A stretch of 64,000 nucleotides of DNA from Pithys albifrons albifrons (taxonomy: Eukaryota; Chordata; Aves; Passeriformes; Thamnophilidae), in assembly GCF_047495875.1 (NCBI RefSeq), contig NC_092497.1, forward strand, positions 66,177,492-66,241,491, given 5' to 3'. Below, in pieces: positions 46,501 to 60,100 of the stretch (position 1 is the first letter of the stretch; each line of letters opens with the position of its first letter). The position numbers and the translations under genes are program-made. The notes beneath the pieces were generated by a model. That model saw nothing but the letters and a program-made list of their open reading frames with translations. It had not been told where the DNA came from and made no database searches.

Positions 46501-48505
46501 GATAATGAAGCTGCAGGTTCTCAGAAGCTGTATAAATCAGATCCTCCTCCCCCTTTTTTTCCCCCCACCCCGAGCCCCCAGGTGAACCCACTCTTAAAAT
46601 TTTGGCTTAAGCTCTCTACATACTCATTTTGCAAATGCTATCTTAGGATACTGATCCCTATCTTTTTAAGGAGCTTTAGCTGTGCAGCTCAAATGTACTA
46701 TATAAGTAACGAATGCTAAGTAATATTATTATATGTGTGGAGTCAAATACTTCTCCATTCTTTTCAATTGCTTTTGTCACAATATTGTTACTAGCAGATG
46801 ATTCATCTTTCTGGACAGCTGATAGGGCTTTGTTATATCCACCTTTTTTTCTAATTTTTTTTAATGCATTTTACCAAGGGAACAGAGTCCTAGTCATGAC
46901 AATCCTTCTTCTATCTCTCTCTTGTACATTATCTCTTTGGAGCCATAAATATAGCTATTTGTTGCTGTTACTATTGTTACAGCCTATCCCTGTGAGATCT
47001 GCACAGAGATACCTTAAGGTTAGATATGGTACATATTTTTCTGATGTTGTCTTCAACTTTCCAAGCTGAAGGGTGGTGTTTTGGTGAAAAAGAAAAAAAA
47101 ACAAGCAGATCTCAGAGGTCTTTGAGTGGCAAAGAGAGGTGTGGAGTGGTAGAAAATGGGATTCTCCCTCAGTTATTGGAATGCACACTTAAAATACTAG
47201 TCACTTTCTTTCCCCAAGAGCTCATTGCTTTGTCGCACTCTAAATAACTTTGAATTGTCAGTGACAGTCTAAGTTATTTACCACTCTTTCCACTTTCCCA
47301 ATGATCTACCCAGTATTATCACTGGAGTTACATAGCCTTTTTTTTTCAGACAGAGACAATTATGTTACAATCAGCATGGAACAGAGTTTCAGCGGAGCTT
47401 CTGTTGTAACTGGGGTGAATGTTTGCCCTCCACGAATGTTGATAGTTAGAAAGAACATGACTGCCTCCAGTGGGGAAGAACATTAGCTTTCTAATTTCCT
47501 GGTATGGACACAATTTCAAAACAGTGCATAAGGCTTATATTTCCTTTGTATTTTTTTTATATTCTAAACAGTAAAGTAGAAAAGTGCAAAATTATGCATA
47601 TCAAAATTAGATCATTATTTCAGACAGTCTTCATTTTAGACATATGTAAATCAGAGTTAAATAGCTATATTATTGTAAGAAGAGCAGTAAAGCTCTGCTG
47701 CCGTAGGTCCTGGTTCAAATGTTCATGCAATCAGATAGACTCTTCTTCCTGAAACCTATACTAATGTTTAGTTATTAATCAGCTGGAGTCAAATATTCTT
47801 TACAAATAATAACAATGGTATCCAAATTAGTCCTGTGTAGAATAACAGAGTTTACTGGACATGACCTGTTTTGTTTTCAGAGGTGTTGAGTGATAATAAT
47901 TTTTTAGATTAATTTTGTGTATGTCTGGCTATGGTTTTTACTGTTTCCTCTACATGATATATGCCTATATAACTTACTCTGAAGTAATTTCCTTGGGCTT
48001 TCCTGTTAGAGAACTGAAGTCTATTAAATAGTAACTGGTAAATAATTGTTCTGTGTGGTGGTGAACTTCTGGTGCCGTGAGAGCTGAAAGGAGCATTAAT
48101 ATGGTAATATCAGATACTTGATCTGCCTTTCTGGGTGTTGCCCTGCTGGCCAGGAAAATCACCCTGATCAGCACTATTCCATTTCTCCTGAACATAGAAA
48201 TGGATTGATTCTCAATGTAAAGTAAGAGAAGTGGGTTTGGTTTAATGTCTTCCTCCAGCTGCATTGACAAAGCTTAGACTTTTTGACAGGTAAACTCAGG
48301 CAGCATCATTTATGTTTTTCACACCTTATTCTGCCTTTTTCTCTGACTTCCTTGTATCTCCCTTGTACCTTTCTCTACTACACTGATTTCCTTCCCAGTA
48401 AACAATCCCTAGTTACTCTTCTTAAGTGGTCACATTTCTGATACATCTTTACCCAGATTTTGTACTTCTCATATTATTATCCAGGCAATCTTAGTTTTGT
48501 ATGTT
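46501..48505. other. Unassigned DNA
   Basis: No gene was recognised. A C/T homopolymer stretch lies near 46547-46575. Confidence 0.45.
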
Positions 48506-48510
48506 ATTAC

Positions 48511-49136
48511 TGTCTTGGTTTGAGATAAGCAACTGCCAACCCCCCCAAGCACAGAGAGAAAAGCCTCCCTCCTAACACCAGGGAAAGGGAGGAAAAGAGA
48601 GGGGAAAGGAAAAAAACACTTCAAACTGCATTTATACTAAATCTACATATATTTTTCACAGAAAGAAAGAGACAATTAGAAGAGAGTACAAATATACACT
48701 CACACAAGTCTGCAACAACAAGTTCCCCACCTCAACTTCTTAACGAACACACAAATTCTACTGTCCTAACTACACATTACTTAAGAAGAAGCTTATTCCC
48801 CAGGGAGACAAACCCAAGCAGAAAGGAGAGACCAAGAACAACACATTTTACTTTCCTGAGGTACCCTGTGAGCCAGTGGTGGGCCTGGTTCTCTCCATCC
48901 CCCCTGGGACAGCATCGTGAGTCCTCCCAAGAGGAGGGCTGAGAAGCAACTGCCTTAACCACTCCCACACTGGTTCCTACTTCCCTGGAGATGATGTCAT
49001 AATGTGGTATGGAGTACAAAATTACTGGCTAGAAGAGGTCAGCTGTTAGCTCAGCCCAGCTCAAGTCAGCTGACAGCTTCGGCCTAGTCCAAACTTCAGA
49101 GCCCAAATTTAGGCCCACCTAGGTGAACCCATAACA
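48511..49136 (-). mobile_element. Solo LTR, ERVL-like family (copy 2), with target duplication
   Basis: On the plus strand it runs from TGTCTTGGTTTGAGATAAGC to TGAACCCATAACA, 626 bp with TG/CA ends. ATTAC stands on both sides (48506-48510 and 49137-49141), a perfect 5-bp target duplication as expected of class III elements. End similarity to the provirus LTR, with TGTTATGGGTTCACC against TGTAATGGTTTGACC on the minus strand, sets the orientation. Only the LTR remains, so the internal part was lost by LTR-LTR recombination. Confidence 0.9.
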
Positions 49137-49141
49137 ATTAC

Positions 49142-52100
49142 TGACTTAGTAACACTAGTACTGTTGGTGTTTCAAGATACTACCCATTAGGAAGTTCCCA
49201 GGGGTCCCCTCCAGATACCCCTAATGTCCATGAATTCTTACTGTCTTTCATGGCACTGTCTGTAGCTTTTGTTGGCTTCTTGCACTGCTGCCTGTTACAT
49301 TCAGCATTTTCTTATGTCATGACCTGTAGTTTTCAGTGTTCTGTTCAATTAGTGCAATCTAGTGCCAGGTCCTAGTCAAAGAGATACTCATTTGCCCACA
49401 GCTCTCACATATCTAATGTGTATTTTCATCCAGAAACATACTGTAACAGTGGAGGCAATGAACCTGTCATTGTAGACAATTTATGCTGGATTCACAAATA
49501 TGTTAGTGAATATCAGATGTTCATATATCAAAATGTTTATAAAATAAAAAGTATAACAAAATTATTTTAGTGTCAAAATATTTTAATAATTATTCTACAG
49601 GCCATTTCAGTCTTAATTTCCATAGGAGTGTTTTTACTATAATTGGACTACATCACACAGCTAGTTATTCTAACTCTTAGAATATTATTAAATCACTTTA
49701 GAATCATTACTAAGAAGTACTTTGCCATGTTTAAAACTTTGTTTGTGTGGTAGGCTCCAATATTGCTGATAGACTTGTACATGCACATTTAGCACCATTC
49801 TGAAATATCTGAAAAATCTAATATAGATGAAGGTATCAACTACTGTAAATACCATGTGAGGTATAGTACTGTACTAACATTTGCGTGTGTGGTAGATTTT
49901 CCAACACCATGTTGAAAGGTTGTTGCACAATGTTATGTGCCTTCCTAAAACTTTAGCTTTATGTAGCTTTACTCTGAAGTTTTAAGAATTCTTCCCTACC
50001 TACAATACTCATATGCAATTTCCTTATAAATAGCTCTGAATGAATTTAGACATCAGAAAAAGGGATATTTGAGAGATTCTCCTATAATGTGACTTAATAA
50101 TGTGCAAATTTTCATCTCTTCTTATATGTGCCATTCATAGTTGGCCTATACAGTTGCTTATTTTCCTTTGGCCACTGACTGTCATTTCTATCAGCTAGAT
50201 GTGTTTCCTGACATGCACAAATAGTCATTAGCATCAAAGTCAACTAACATATCTCCATTTACATGACCTTCTTCAGAAATTTAGCAATTGGTCTCTAGAA
50301 ACTACAACCTTATGCCCTAGCTCATCCTCCATTCTGACAAAAGCATCTGATTATAAATATGCTCCCACACTAGATTAATTTTGTAGTTATCATATAACAA
50401 TGTAAAAGAAGAGATTTTTGTTGCTCCCTGATTTTGACTCATCTATTTGTTCGTTTGGGTTTTTCTTTTTTGTTGTTTATGTTTAGAAGGGGTTTTGGAA
50501 CTGTTTGATTTCCAGCAAGTTCTTCCTATGTGTGTTGTCATAGAAGACTGTTAGTGCTGTCTGACATTATGTGAGACTTTTCTTGAGGGAAGGGCTTCAC
50601 TTCAGTGCAATACCTGATTAAAGGCAATGAAAATGCAACAGAGCACACTGATTTTGATTAGTACTTTACTCCCAATATTAGCACAGCTTCTGAAACACGA
50701 AGTGTATTACCTCCACTTGAGAGGCCTATGATGCCACTTTGTGTAAAATCAGTGTATCATTTCCAAGAATGAAAACATACACCTTGGAGGAAGCAAGTAC
50801 AGGACCTGTTTCCATAAAAATAAATTTACTCAAAGTAAAAAGTACTGATTGGACAGTCAGAACTGCAGTGTACAAAAATAAGACACATGTTTCAGTCACC
50901 GATATGATGGAAACATTGCCTCTTATGCCTGCAGCATAATATAATTTTCAGGACAGTAATCCCTCATGTTTCTGCAAATTTTTGCAGCGATGATAAAGGC
51001 ATTTAAAAGCGGACTGAGATAGATTGCCTCATTTTGTACTGTCTACTGAATAATATTCAGATGGAAAAGGATTTTGATTTTCAGTGTTGCATTTGAAGTG
51101 TGAATACCACACTGAGGGTTGTGAACTTATTTCCAGCCCTTTTACCTATCTGTTTCTATCAGCTTTAAGTTCCTGATATCAAAGTAACAAATAGGCATTA
51201 ACGTTTTGTTCTAGTTTCAGCATAACAATCTGGTTTTATTTCCATTGCTTTAGTACATTTGCAAATGTTATTAACATTTACAAATTAATTAATCAATCTT
51301 CTACGACTGGTCAGCAATGATAAGTGCAAAAGTATTTCTATTGCATTGAATGAAATTAGCACATGTTCTGCTGCTGCTTAATTTTCATATTGATTAGAAC
51401 ATGCATGGAAGGTAAGTTTCCCTTTCCCCCCCTTCCCCTCCTACCTCCTCCCCTTCTAAATTTTTTTTAGTTCACTCATGTTTCATACCACACTCAGATA
51501 TTTATCCTAGGTGAAACTGAGGCAAACTGTTGCTTACCTGTGAACTTTTTCGAAATTACTCTTAATTTTAAGTTTTCAGTTGAAGATTCTGTGACTTTTC
51601 TGTAAACAATCCTCTTGTGTTTTAATTTCGTTAGACACTGTCAACTTGACTTTTAGCTACTCCCTGTGCTTCCTGATGACTAAAATGTTTCTTTGTTGAA
51701 CAATTCTTTATGTCAATCTCTATAGTAATTCTAGTTGCATTTAATATGCTTTTTGAAGTTATCATTTGGCTAATTAGGTCTGAAAACCCTCCACAGAATT
51801 TTTCCCCTTGGCTGGGGTATAAATTTTAGATTTTTTTTTTTAAACTTTTGTAAGTGAAGCTGTCTTTATCAACCAGTACTCTTAATTTCTCATAATCTGT
51901 CCTTTTGAAATTGAGAACCTCAGGGCACAGTCATACATTCATTCTTGAAATAGATGTAGCAATTTAAGATGTCATTACCCTATGGCGAGTCATTAATACC
52001 TTTCAGTTTGAAATTGTTGGAGCCTCAGCTATGGGGACTGGTATCTGATGACGAGCATTTCTAGTCCATTTCAGAGCAAAGTGGAACAGGTTTGCTTAAT

Positions 52101-52369
52101 TTACTCTTAGCTGCACTTTACATGAATCTGTTTTACTTTGTACAGAAATGTACTTCCACAATGACTTATTGTCTCTCAGCTGAAAAGTTGGTTACAAATT
52201 CATGTAGGGTAATAACAATATACAATGGTCAACAGCATGGAATTGGAGGAACTTTGGGAATTTACATAATCCAGACTCCCTTTGAAGGTGGGACAATAGT
52301 CCATCCATGATCAAGGAGGCATAACTCTATCTGGTCAAAGGCTGGAAAATATTAGAAGAATTTACAACT
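49142..52369. other. Unassigned AT-rich DNA
   Basis: No gene or repeat family was recognised. A C-rich run lies near 51425-51460. Confidence 0.5.
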
Positions 52370-55300
52370 GCATAGAATTACAGAATTGATTGGGTTGGAA
52401 AAGATCTCTGAGATCATCAAGTCCAACCTTTGGTCCAACTCCAGTTCATTTACTAGATCATGGCACTCAGTGCCACGTCCAATCTCAGTTTAAAAACCTC
52501 CAGGGACAGTGAATCCACCTCCTCTCTGGGCACACCATTCCAATGCCTGATTACTCTGTAAAGGATTTTTGATTGATCTCCAACTTAAATTTCCCCTGGC
52601 AGAGCTTGAGCCCGTGCCCCCTTGTCCTATTGCTGAGTGCCTGGGAGAAGGGACCAGCCCCCACCTGGCTAGAACTTCCCTTCAGGTAGTTCTAGACAGT
52701 GACGAGGTCACCTCTGAGCCTCCTCTTCTCCAGACTAAACAACCCCAGCTCCCTCAGCCTCTCCCCACAGGGCTTGTGCTCCAGTCCCTTCACCAGCCTT
52801 GTTGCTCTTCTCTGGATCCACTCCAGCACCTCAATATCCTTTCTGAACTGAGGGGCCCAGAACAGAACACAATACTCAAGGTGTGGCCTCACCAACGCAG
52901 AGTACAGGGGAAGGATCACTTCCCTGGTCCTGCTGGCCATGCTATTTTTGATACAGGTCAGGATCCCACTGGCCTTCTTGGCCACCTGGGCACACTGTTG
53001 ACTCATGTTGAGCTTCCTGTCAATTAGTACCCCCATGTCCCTTTCTGCCTGGCTGCTCTCCAGCCACTCTGTGCCCAGCCTGTAGCGCTGCAGGGGGTTG
53101 TTGTGGCCAAAGTGCAGGACCCGGCACTTGGCCTTGTTGAACTTCATCCCATTGGAATCAGCCCATCTCTCAAGTCTATCCAGGTCCATCTGCAGAGCCC
53201 TCCTGCCTTCCAGCAGGTGGACACTCCCTCCCAACTTGGTGTCATCAGCAAATTTGCTGATGATGGACTCAATCCCCTCATCTAAATCATCAATAAAGAT
53301 GTTCAAAAGGACTGGACTCAACACTGACCCCCGGGGAACACCACTAGTGACCAGCTGCCAGCTGGATGCAGCTTCATTCACCAGCACTCTCTGGGCCTGG
53401 CCCTTCAGCCAGCTCCTAATCTAGCAGAGGTTACGCTTGTCCAAGCCCTGGGCTACCAGCTTTTCCAGGATTATATTATAGGAGACAGTGTCAAAGGCCT
53501 TGCTGAAGTCTAGATAGACCACATCCACAGCCTTACCCTCATCCACCAGGGGGATCACTTGTTCAGAAAAGCAGATCAGGTTGGTCAGGCAGGATCTAAA
53601 CCCATGCTGGCTGGGTCTAATCCCTTGTCCACCCTGAAGGTGCTGTGTGATTGCACTCAGGATGATCTGCTCCATAACCTTGCCAGGCACCAAGGTCAGG
53701 CTGACAGGCCTGTGGTTTCCCTGGTCCTCCTTGAAGCCTTTTTCGTGGATTGGCATGATATTGGCCAACTTCCAATCATCTGGAAACTCTCCAGAGGGCT
53801 AGGATTGTCAGTGGATGATGGAGAGTGGCTTGGCAAGCTCTTTCACCAGGTCCCTCATCACCCTGGGATGGATCCCATCTGGCTCCATACACTTGTTAGG
53901 ATACAGGTATCTCAGTAAGTCACTAACTATATCCTTCTGGAATACAGGGAGGCTATTCAGCTTCCTGACTCTGTCTACCAGCCCTGTAGGCCTGTTGTCC
54001 AGAGGGCCATCTGTCTTACTGGTGAAAACTGAGGCAAAGTAGGTGTTAAGTACCTCAGCCTTCTCCTCATCTCTGGTAACTAATTTTCCCCCAAGTCCAA
54101 CAAAGAATGGAGGTTTTCATTGCTCCTCCTTTCGTTATGAATGTATTTATAGATACACTTTTTGCTATCCCCAACAGAAGTAGCCAAATTGACTTCAAAT
54201 TGTGCGTTTGCCTCTCTAATTTTCTTTCTACATACCCTAACTATAATTCTAAACTCTTCATGAATAGCCAACTCCCTTTTCCACAGTCGGTAAGCTCTCT
54301 TTTTTTAACTTGATTTCCTTCAGAATCTCCCTGTTCAACCAAGCTGGTTGTCTTCCCTGCTGACTAGCCTTTTGGCACACTTGTACAGCCTGTTCCTGTG
54401 CACTCAAGTCTTCTTTCTTGAAGGATGTCCATTCCATCTGTAGCCCTTTGTTTTCAAGGGTTTTTTCCCAGGGTACACTCAGGATCAGTCTTCTGAATAG
54501 GCCAAAATCTGCCCTCTGGAAGCCCAGCGTAGAGGTCTTGTTGATCTCCCACCTTGCATCCCTGAGTATTGAAAACTCCACCATGGTCACTGTGCCCCGA
54601 CCACTATGTCTCCAACCAGCCCCTTTCTGTTTGTAAACAGCAGGTCTAGTGTGGTCCCACCTCTGATAGATTCATTTACCAGTTGAAGCAGTAAATTATC
54701 CTCTATACACTCCAGGAACCTCCTAGACTGCCTGTTCTCTGCCGTGTTGAGCTCCCAGCAGATATCCAGCAGGCTGAAGTCATTCACCAACTGCTTGTAG
54801 AATAATTCATCCCCTTCATCATCCTGGTTGGGTGGTCATTAACAGACTTACACCAGGATGTCAGTCTTGTTGGCCTTCCTCCTGATTCTGGTCCACAGGC
54901 ACTGAACCTTATTGTTGGTGACCTCAAGTTCTACACAGACAAGAGACTCTAAAATACAGAGCCACCTCCTAGCCTCTCCTACCCTGCCTGTCCTTTCTGA
55001 AGAGCTCATAGCCCCCCATAGCAGCACTCCAATCATGTGACTCATCCCACCACATTTCTGTGACAGCAACTACATCATAGCTTTCATGCTGCACTATGGC
55101 TTCCAGCTCCTCTTGTTTGTTTCCCATACTGCATGCATTAGTATACATGCACTTCACCTGGACTACTGATTTCACTCCTAATTCTGGCTTACCACCTTTA
55201 GGCTCATCTCTGGAGAGCCTGGTTTCAGTCCCTTCCCCCTTTGAACCTAGTTTAAAGCCCTCCTGATCAGCCCCACCAATTTAGGGGCTACAGTTCTTTT

Positions 55301-57190
55301 GCCTTTCCTAGATAGATGCAGCCTGGCTGATTTGAGGAGATTAGGTACCATGGAGTTTTCCCCATGGTCAAAACCCCCAAGATTTCAACGGTGACACCAA
55401 TCCTTTAGCCACCTATTGATAAGATGGGCTTTCCCTTCTCATTCATCCTGGCTAGCACAGGAACTGGGGCATATACCGCCTGTGCTCCTGTCCCATGAAC
55501 TGATCTACCCAGAACCTTGAAATCCTTTTTAATTACCCTGGTACTCCTTCTATTAATGTCATCACTGTCAGCCTAGACTGCCAACAGTGGATAATAATCT
55601 GAGGGCTGAATTAACTCAGAAAGTTTCCTGCTAATATCCCTCACTGTGGCCCTAGGAAGGCAGCAGACCTCTCTGCGAGGTGGGTCCGGTGGACATACAG
55701 GGCCCTCAAGTCTCCTCAAAAGGGAGTCAGAAACTACAACTACTCTTCTTTTTTTTTTTTTCTTATGGCTGTAGTTGTAATCTGTCTAGTATATGGGGGG
55801 CAATCAGGAGACCCCACAGTCAGATTTTTCACTTCAGTATCCTCTACCTGACTTTTTTGGCTCCAGGGTCTCATACCTATTCTTTAACGGCACCTGGGGA
55901 GGTGATGGGGGTCGAGAGGGGGCTCTTTTACCTCTCTAATCAGAGACCTGTTTCTATTCTGCCCCATCCACTCAGTTTGCTCCATCTGCCTTATTGCAGG
56001 AGGGGCAGGGCTTCACTGTCTCCTGCTGGGCTCACTTAGGAGTTGAATGGGTGTGACTTCACCAGTCAATTTCCTTTTCACTTTCCCGTCTTGGTTTAAG
56101 CTGGCAAAATGCCAACTACTCAATACTAAGTCAGAGCCTCTCTCCCCTCACCGAGAAAAGAGTGAAAAAATCAAACTAAGTTTATGCTTAAACTAGCTAC
56201 GTATATTTATACAGAAAAGAGAAAATGAAGAGAAAATTACAATATAACAAACACACAAGTTGTATAACAAGAAATAACTTCTTACTCTCCGGTTAATACA
56301 AAGTCTGTTACTCTAGATTCATAAGCACTTTTTAAAAGACACCCAGCAGGAAACAAAGAATAACAACAAAATGTTTCTACTTCCCTGAAACTCAAACAAA
56401 ATGCAAGGAGCGGCAGCCAGAGCAGGGCCTAGTACAGTAGAAGAGCAGCAACACGTCCTTCTCCTACTTCAGCCATGATGGAACTAAGTGAACACCTCCT
56501 ACTTCTGCACACATATCTTAGGTTTGCATCATCTGGTATGAAATATTTCCTTGGTTACCCAGTCAGGTGATAGCTGTCTCCCAATCCACGTAGATTCTCT
56601 GAGCCTGCTAATTTGAGGCGTAGCTAAAACCACTACACTTTCCCTAATGCTTCTTAGCCTCTCTACCTCTTCCTTGAGCTCTTCCAATAGGCACAGCAAA
56701 TCCCTCACCTGCTCTTATCTCACGCAGGTGCCTCTCACACTGTCCTCTGGTACCAATGCCAGGTTCAAACAGTCTGCGCAGCCAGAGACCTAAACAGCTG
56801 CATCCTTCTTGGAGGGTTCTGTCTGTGTTAACACACTCCTAGAGACAACAGCAGCAACAGCTTTCATTTTTTTGGAAACCATTACTGGCATTGGTTGAGT
56901 TGCAGGGGAAAAAAACCTCAAAAACCAACCAAACAAAAAAACCCCACAAACTCACCTGAGAGAGCTGGGAGATGGCTGTGCCCTGCCTGCTTGCCCTACC
57001 TGTGCGAACTGCCATGTCATGCACTCACTGATGGGCCAACGTCCCTGTTTGCTCTCTCTTGTTCGCTCTGCTCCGGGTCTCTTGTGCTCCCTGGGGCTGT
57101 TTTTAAAGCCGCTCTAGCACCTGCTAACGAGCCTGTCCCACTCCTTACTCACCTGAATGGGTTCCGAGGAGCAGCTAAGCCTGGGCAGTA
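52370..57190 (-). mobile_element. Near-full-length CR1, split by a solo LTR
   Basis: On the minus strand this covers almost the whole element, about 4.3 kb without the inserted LTR. From the 5' side: a GC-richer 5' region and ORF1 remnants (57190-55200), endonuclease (N-terminal part 54969-55175 with YTNACSMGNKQEELEAI, C-terminal part 54587-54790), linker (54258-54590), RT fingers and palm with VYLDFSKAFDTVS (53421-53768), the FADDTK active site and C-terminal RT (52692-53387), 3' UTR and tail CATAGAATTACAGAATTGAT. The protein is split by several stops and shifts. CR1 endonuclease-RT copies itself by target-primed reverse transcription. This copy is inactive but unusually long. Confidence 0.9.
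56087..56637 (-). mobile_element. Solo LTR, ERVL-like family (copy 3), inside a CR1
   Basis: On the plus strand it runs from CGTCTTGGTTTAAGCTGGC, whose first base has changed from the expected T, to GCTAAAACCACTACA, 551 bp. CTTTCC flanks both sides (56081-56086 and 56638-56643), consistent with a 5- to 6-bp target duplication. CR1 sequence is continuous when the LTR is ignored. Orientation is minus by similarity of its TGTAGTGGTTTTAGC start to the provirus LTR. It has diverged considerably from the copies at 25.2 and 48.5 kb. Confidence 0.87.
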
Positions 57191-60100
57191 ATCCTGGACA
57201 GGTCATCTGTAGACACTTACGGGTATTAAAACCAGAATAATCTCTCTGTATATTCTATCTAGTTTATGCTAGATAAAAGTGACCAAATGTAATGTCAGCA
57301 TTAGATAGGCAACTAATGGTCAGAATTTTCTTTAAAATGAAAATTTTCATAATCTTCATCTCTTTTTCAGAGTGATTTTGACACAACAGATAGATTTACT
57401 TTGTTCTTTCTTCACTTTCCAGAAAATAGTTTTTTTTTCAATGGAGGTCCAAGTTTTATTTAGGAAACTAGGGTCAGGGTTGGAAGAAAATATTTTCATG
57501 CCAGTTCAACATACATGAGACTTTCCTGGGAAGACCTTATGCCATCAGCAGGACTTAAAAGAGAAATTAAAAACTGAAACTGATTAGCATTAGAATCCAG
57601 AGATGAATGAGCTTTAGAAGTAAGAAATCCACTCTTCTACACGTACTCCTGAGAAATTAAAAGCAAAGAGATATATCTACTTTAGCCATGTGCATTTTGC
57701 TCTGCCTTTTTTGTTTTTTGCTGTTTTTGTTTATACTGAAAGCTGGAAGATAGGGTTATAACCAATGACACATAACAGAATATAATTAAATACTTTTCTA
57801 CATAGAGGTAAAGAAAGGGATAAAGAGGCAGAGAAATTTGTAGGTGTTACCAAGGTTCAAAAGAAAGTAATGAAAATTAACTGCACTAAAATTTATTGAT
57901 TTGGACAGATTATATACTTACTTGTGCTATAGGGAAATTCAGATTTTTGTGAGTCTCTATATAAATATTCTTACCCTTCTGTAAGGTTTAAATACAGATA
58001 TTTTTGCTTTACTAATTTTAGAAATGCACACTGAAGTGTTCAGAGAACCATGTTTTTTTACATTAAAGTCGATAGAAACAGATTACTTTGCAATGAACAA
58101 AAATATTTGTTCTCTCTGTTCTTTTGTTGGCTTGCGTTGGTTTCCTGTCCTCTTATGCGAAAGCAGAAACAATAGCCCCAAGTTCCATTTAACCAACTGA
58201 AATGTCTGGAACAGATGGAGGCACCATTATGTGAACGACTCAGCAGCCAAAATTTGTTTTCATAATCTGTTTGGGATATGCCCATGGATGGTTAACATCT
58301 ATTTATAATCACTCATGAATCTTTCCCAACTTATGTATATGTAATTGCGGTGGATTCATGAATGATTTATGAACAAAGATCTGAATTGCACTTGTCAGCT
58401 GAATTATCCACAGCAGGTAATTTAACCTACTTATTAAGAGTCTCATATTTTGAGATTAAGTGTTATTTGGGTCCACTTTTGTGATGGCATTTTTAATAAA
58501 TACATATTCAAAAAGTGTTTTATTAATATTTTTTCTTCAAGCCATATTGATTTATATTATGCTACATATGTCAAAATAACTATTAAAATAATAAGTTAAA
58601 GTGGAATGACATTTACTCTATGGAAATTCTAAACAAACCAGTCAGAGAATGGTTTTTCTGTTATAGAATCTTTTCTTTCAGATGATAAGAATTTAAAAAG
58701 TACTGCATCATGAAAACAATTGAATGTATTTCTAAATGTCCATCAGAGTCTCTGAACAGGTCATTGCCAAGCTAGTGAATTTCTTGGTTGGTTACACATC
58801 CTCATTTTCATTTTAAGTTGCCACAGAAAACATTCATTGCCAGGCAGCAATTAGTACTTAATCAGGTCTTATGGCTGAAATATTTGTCAGCAGCAATGGA
58901 GAGGAATCATTTGCTTAATTTCTCAAGTTCAGCACTGTCCTCTATGTAAAGTGATGCTCATTAGCATTCAGAACCATTGCATGGACAGCCTTTCCAGTGC
59001 TTTTTCTCAGATGGCTCTTTCTATCACTAGGAATGATTAGTGTCCTTACAAAGAGGCTCTTCAGAAATTTTTCTCAAGTACAAATTCCATGTTGTTGTTT
59101 ATGGAACATTTGTTTGTAGTTTGTTTTATTTTGTTTTGTTTTTTATTGTTTGTTTGTTGGGTTGTTGTTTTTGTTTTTGGGGTTTTTTTTTCTGTAGGTA
59201 GGGTTTTTAGATTAAAACCCACAATATTCTTCTTCCTTTTTTTTTTTTTTTTGGAAACTCATTTCAACTTTGAAATGGAACTCTGCTTCTGGGATGCAAA
59301 ACAGCTCCCTGTGCAGCACAGAAATTCACACAGAGTGATTGAATATTACAAACCAGTCTGTTTTCCCTTACTTTAAGGAAAAAAAACCAAAACCCACTGA
59401 TGTATTCTCCATTTCCATGGAACAGAAAAGGAAGTTAAGTGTAGAATAGAGGAAACAAAATAGAGCATGCCGTGCCCCCATCTTGCCATGAGACTCATGG
59501 AACAGTTTCAGAGAAAGGGATGAGAGAGTCAAGCAAACAGTTTTGTTGCAGAAATTCAGACAGTGCCTGTGCTTGTTTCTCCTGTTATAGATGTTAACAG
59601 CAATAGCTGAGTGAAACAACTGAAAGGCACAGCTGCTTCATTCCACATCCTTGCTGATTCTGACTATATTACAGAGCTCCAGCAGCTGGTCTGTGCTCAC
59701 AAAGACCATTTTATTAGGTATTTCTAATTTCTATTGACAATGCATCAGTGGATTTTGAATTCCCATAAGTAAGTCTCCAGAGAAGAAAAAGATGTGAAAG
59801 CAATCCTTTCTTTACTTATCTGTGAGATTAAACCATACTATATATCATATATGTACGTTATTCTTTTTAAAAAAATCTGTATTATCACAATTCAATGAAT
59901 ATATGACAATACCTTAAACAATGAGACCAGATCAAAATGTAGATTTTTGGTTGTGTAGGTTTTTTTTTTCCTTCAGTAATGGGTTTTACTTGGATGTCGG
60001 ATTTAAAAAAATCTTTGATTTCTCTCTTTGACTGTTGGAATTCAAGGCTTACCTTAAAAGATCAGCAAGCATAATTTGTTCAAGGAAAGAGTTTGCCTAA

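Noticed and set aside
59089..59376. Membrane-protein-like open frame
   Set aside because: The hydrophobic stretch is the translation of a T/G-rich low-complexity tract.
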